The notes beneath the pieces were generated by a model that searched no databases, was not told the origin of the DNA, and saw nothing but the letters and a program-made list of their open reading frames with translations. This document shows, one piece after another, positions 4,168-6,851 of a stretch of 6,851 nucleotides of DNA (position 1 is its first letter; the number at the start of each line of letters is the position of its first letter). The position numbers and the translations under genes are program-made. The DNA is from CAWDLX01 sp046728155 (GTDB lineage Bacteria > Actinomycetota > Actinomycetes > Mycobacteriales > Micromonosporaceae): contig JBKPDY010000021.1 in NCBI GenBank assembly GCA_046728155.1, positions 1 to 6,851 of the forward strand, given 5' to 3'.

Positions 4168-6765
4168 ATGAGCGCCCGCGCACCTGGCAGCGGCGACAGG
4201 CCGTTAATTTTCTTCATTGCGTACGCTGCACCGGATGCCGCGGTCGCCGACCAACTCTACCACTTGCTGGCGATGGAGTCGACGGTCTTTTTGGACCGTC
4301 GTTCGCTGCGGCCCGGCGACGACTGGGACCGCGAGTTGGCGGCGGCGCAGCGGCGCGCGGAGATCACGGTGGTGCTCGTATCGGACCACACCGAGGAGGG
4401 CTTCTACCAACGTGAGGAGATCGCGACCGCGATCGATATGGCTCGGCTGGGGTCGCACAGGGTAGTACCGCTGTGGCTGTCGGGGACAGGTCCGCCGGAC
4501 GCCCTCCCGTACGGGCTTCGCATCAAGCAAGGCATAGCCGTGCCGGACACCGGCGACCTGACATATGTGGTGCGGGAACTGCTGCAGGTGGCTTTCGGGG
4601 CTGAACCAGCAGCGTTTCCCCCGGCTGTGACGCCGTCGGCGGCTGAGGCCATGTCGATCAGCGCGCCAATCGGTCAGCTTGACCATCCAGTTCATGGCCG
4701 GGGCGCGCTGCTGGACTTGCTGTCCCAAGCTCTGCGAGGTCCGTACGGAGACTTTCACGTTCTGGCGGGCATGGGCGGCGCGGGCAAGACCACTGTCGCC
4801 TTGGAACTGGCTCGTCGTGCAGCCGACCAAATGCCGGTGTGGTGGGTAACGGCAGCTTCTCCGGCCGCTCTTGCCGCCGGGATGCGGCTGGTTGCCGCGA
4901 CGTTGGGGGCTTCCGCCGATCAGCTCGACCGGGCATGGGGCGGCACCACCATCGGCGCTGCAAACCTACTGTGGGCCTTGCTCGACGGCCGTGACCCGCC
5001 GTGGCTGCTGGTCGTCGACAACGCCGACGATCCCCGGATACTCGTCCCCGCGGGTATCAAAGTGGCCGACCAGACCGGGTGGATCCGCCCGGCCAGAAAT
5101 GGCGTCTTGGTAGTCACCACCCGCGACGCGCACATCTCCACCTGGGGCTCGCACGCCCGGGTTCACAGCGTCGGCCGACTGCCCCCCGCTGATGCGGTGC
5201 GCTTGCTGTTCGACCTCACGCGTGGGCGTGGCGGGTCGGAGGTGGCCGCACGTCGCCTCGCCGATCGCCTCGGTGGTCTGCCGTTGGCGCTGCGTCACGC
5301 CGGCAGCTATCTGTCCAGCACCGCCCGGGCCGCCCCGTGGCCGGGGCTGGTTCGCGACTTCGCCGCCTACGCGAGCGCGCTTGACGATGCCGCGGTTTCC
5401 CTGCTGGACACCCTGCCGTTGGATGTCATGGATGACGAGCGGGAAGACCGTCGCATGATGGCCCGCACCTTCGAACTGTCCCTCGACCTGCTAACCGAAC
5501 GCGGTGCGCAATACGCACGCCCGCTGCTACGGCTGCTGTCCTGCCTGGCGGACGCGCCCATTCCGTACGTGGACGTGCTCGACCCGGCACACCTGACCCG
5601 CTCGCCGAAGTTCGCAGGAGTGGACCACGAATCCCTCGCCCGTCAGCTGCAGGACCTCGCGGAGCTTGGGCTGGTCGACCTGTACGAGCCCGACGACGCC
5701 TCCAGCGGCACGCTGGCCTGGACCGCTACGCTGCACCCCGTGGTCCGCGCCACCAACACTGCACACCCAGAGGTCCGCGACGATCCCAGAGGATATCCGG
5801 CACTAGCGACGGAATTGGTCTCGGCACTTGCCGAAGATCCAGATACGGAGACAGACGAGGACCCTCACATGTGGTTGCGGTGGCGCGTCCTGGCGCCGCA
5901 TGCGTTCCACCTCCTGCGCCGACTGGACTTCATCGGTGAGCTGGTGGACACCCAAACTGTGTCGCAGGCATGCCGCGCCGCGATACTGGGCGCACGTTGC
6001 CTGTTTGCGTTGGGGCTGTACGGGCAGGCGCAAACCGAACTGCTTGCGGTGCTGGACACGGCGCGGCGTCTACTGGGTACCGAACACCCGGATGTCTTGG
6101 CCGCCCGTCACCAACTCGCCCGGGTCCTGGATAAGCGCGGAGAGCACGAGCAGGCAGAAGCCGAATTGACAGATGTGCTCGATGCCCGGCGAAGGATCCT
6201 TGGTGATGGTCATCCGAGTACGCTCGCGACCCGCAATCAACTCGCATGGACCCTGCACGCCCTGCACCGAGAAAACGAGGCCGAACCCGAGTTGCTCACC
6301 GTGCTCGATGCCAGGCTACGCATCCTGGGCGACGAACATCCTGACACGCTGGTGACCCGGATGGACCTCGCCGAGGTCTGGCATGCGCAGGGCCGACAAC
6401 AACAGGCCGAAACCGGATACCGGACGGTCTTGGAGGCACGACGCCGGATCCTCGGCGAAGATCATCCCAAAGTACTCAACACACGAGAGTACCTCGCCCG
6501 GCTGTGGCACGAGCAGGGCCGGCTCGAGGAAGCAGAAGCCGAATACCACGCTGTTGTCACCGCACGACGGCGGATCCTCGGCGAGGATCACCCCAAGTCT
6601 TTGACGAGCCGCCACAATCTCGCCTCAGTTCTGAGCCAGTTGGGCCGACGGCAGCAGGCCGAGGCCGAATACCACGCGGTCCTCGACGCGCGTCGCAGGA
6701 TCCTCGGCGAAGATCATCCTGACACACTGGCTACCGCCACCGCCCTGGAGACGATAGATCGCTAA
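4168..6765 (+). CDS. TIR-NB-ARC-TPR NLR-like STAND protein
   Basis: The 865-residue product joins three modules. Residues 12-126 are a TIR domain: FFIAYAAPDAAVADQL, VFLDRRSLRPGDDWDREL, ITVVLVSDHTEEGFYQREEI and RVVPLWL. Glu83 or Glu84 in YQREEI fits the catalytic Glu of NAD+-cleaving TIRs. Residues about 175-530 are an NB-ARC STAND ATPase: Walker A GMGGAGKTT (201-209, Lys207), Walker B LLVVDNADD (280-288, Asp284), sensor TTR (317-319), GGLPLAL (369-375) and an MHD-like LHPVVR (522-527). Residues 603-854 are six TPR units of 42 residues each with an LGEDHP-type signature. In this architecture TPRs sense a ligand, the ATPase oligomerises and the TIR domain acts as effector, so a phage-triggered NAD+-depleting defence protein is the best inference. 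FxsT-like proteins of FxSxx-COOH systems are the alternative. No signal peptide or membrane segment is seen, so it is probably cytosolic. A TTG at 4069 would add 33 non-conserved residues, so I start at the ATG at 4168. No partner gene lies beside it. Confidence 0.93.
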   Translation: MSARAPGSGDRPLIFFIAYAAPDAAVADQLYHLLAMESTVFLDRRSLRPGDDWDRELAAAQRRAEITVVLVSDHTEEGFYQREEIATAIDMARLGSHRVVPLWLSGTGPPDALPYGLRIKQGIAVPDTGDLTYVVRELLQVAFGAEPAAFPPAVTPSAAEAMSISAPIGQLDHPVHGRGALLDLLSQALRGPYGDFHVLAGMGGAGKTTVALELARRAADQMPVWWVTAASPAALAAGMRLVAATLGASADQLDRAWGGTTIGAANLLWALLDGRDPPWLLVVDNADDPRILVPAGIKVADQTGWIRPARNGVLVVTTRDAHISTWGSHARVHSVGRLPPADAVRLLFDLTRGRGGSEVAARRLADRLGGLPLALRHAGSYLSSTARAAPWPGLVRDFAAYASALDDAAVSLLDTLPLDVMDDEREDRRMMARTFELSLDLLTERGAQYARPLLRLLSCLADAPIPYVDVLDPAHLTRSPKFAGVDHESLARQLQDLAELGLVDLYEPDDASSGTLAWTATLHPVVRATNTAHPEVRDDPRGYPALATELVSALAEDPDTETDEDPHMWLRWRVLAPHAFHLLRRLDFIGELVDTQTVSQACRAAILGARCLFALGLYGQAQTELLAVLDTARRLLGTEHPDVLAARHQLARVLDKRGEHEQAEAELTDVLDARRRILGDGHPSTLATRNQLAWTLHALHRENEAEPELLTVLDARLRILGDEHPDTLVTRMDLAEVWHAQGRQQQAETGYRTVLEARRRILGEDHPKVLNTREYLARLWHEQGRLEEAEAEYHAVVTARRRILGEDHPKSLTSRHNLASVLSQLGRRQQAEAEYHAVLDARRRILGEDHPDTLATATALETIDR
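5974..6729 (+). repeat. Six tandem 126-base TPR-coding units
   Basis: The His-Pro pair of the signature falls at residues 640, 682, 724, 766, 808 and 850, exactly 42 residues apart. The DNA units are 5974-6099, 6100-6225, 6226-6351, 6352-6477, 6478-6603 and 6604-6729. Units 4 to 6 are most alike, each with RRRILGEDHP, but differ at many synonymous sites, so they are not a fresh DNA duplication. The first unit is the most diverged, a usual feature of the cap of such arrays. Confidence 0.9.
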
Positions 6766-6851
6766 GCGCCGTGACCGGACGTTCGGACTCAGGTCGTTCC
6801 GGGCCTGGGCCGAGTACCTGTCGATGACCCACAGGACGGTCGGCTCGCGAC
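6766..6851. other. Right-edge stretch after the TIR-NB-ARC gene
   Basis: No clear terminator hairpin follows the TAA stop. A plus-strand frame from 6758 to the window end reads GLRSFRAWAEYLSMTHRTVG, faintly like the helix-turn-helix of XRE-type regulators, but has no start codon upstream of the motif. A minus-strand frame over the same bases (REPTVLWVIDRYSAQARNDL) is equally protein-like and could be a gene entering from the right. Neither can be settled within the window. Confidence 0.25.

Noticed and set aside
1..6851. Mobile element, CRISPR array or complete multi-gene defence operon
   Set aside because: No transposase, integrase, paired terminal repeats, regularly spaced non-coding repeats, or second defence gene next to the TIR-NB-ARC gene could be found.

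Overview
The DNA is very GC-rich, with codon third positions mostly G or C, and it carries GTG starts, apparently leaderless starts and gene families (PhoE-like histidine phosphatase, MarR, TIR-NB-ARC-TPR) typical of filamentous actinobacteria. Streptomyces or a related mycelial genus is the best guess. No ribosomal RNA, tRNA, CRISPR array, insertion sequence, integrase or recognisable attachment site was seen. The mix of unrelated small genes, wide gaps and one large NLR-like gene looks like an accessory or variable chromosomal region.

Left part (1-1971): four genes on the minus strand. Reading in their direction of transcription, a histidine phosphatase (1920-1372, GTG start) overlaps a small ABM-fold-like protein (1400-972). 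After a 132-base gap come two tiny overlapping genes: a 69-residue four-cysteine zinc-ribbon-like protein (839-630) and an 88-residue acidic protein of unknown function (651-385) with a clear ribosome binding site. Bases 1-384 hold no gene I can support.

Middle part (1972-3521): after a roughly 250-base gap comes a minus-strand gene for a degenerate CheY-like receiver joined to an unknown beta-rich C-terminal half (2879-2223). It is divergent from a MarR-type regulator (3050-3508, plus). Between them lies a 41-base, almost perfect inverted repeat (2991-3031). Promoter-like hexamers for both directions sit inside it, so MarR binding there would probably control both genes. A 9-bp hairpin begins in the marR stop codon and may end its transcript.

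Right part (3522-6851): about 650 bases without a supportable gene lead to the main gene of the window (4168-6765, plus). It encodes an 865-residue protein with an N-terminal TIR domain, an NB-ARC/STAND ATPase and six exact 42-residue TPR units of the kinesin-light-chain type. This is the layout of an NLR-like sensor: the TPRs recognise a ligand, the ATPase switches, and the TIR domain probably cleaves NAD+. An anti-phage abortive-infection role is the leading inference. A relative of the FxsT component of FxSxx-COOH peptide systems is the main alternative. No partner gene is visible beside it, and the last 86 bases hold only a weak helix-turn-helix-like reading.
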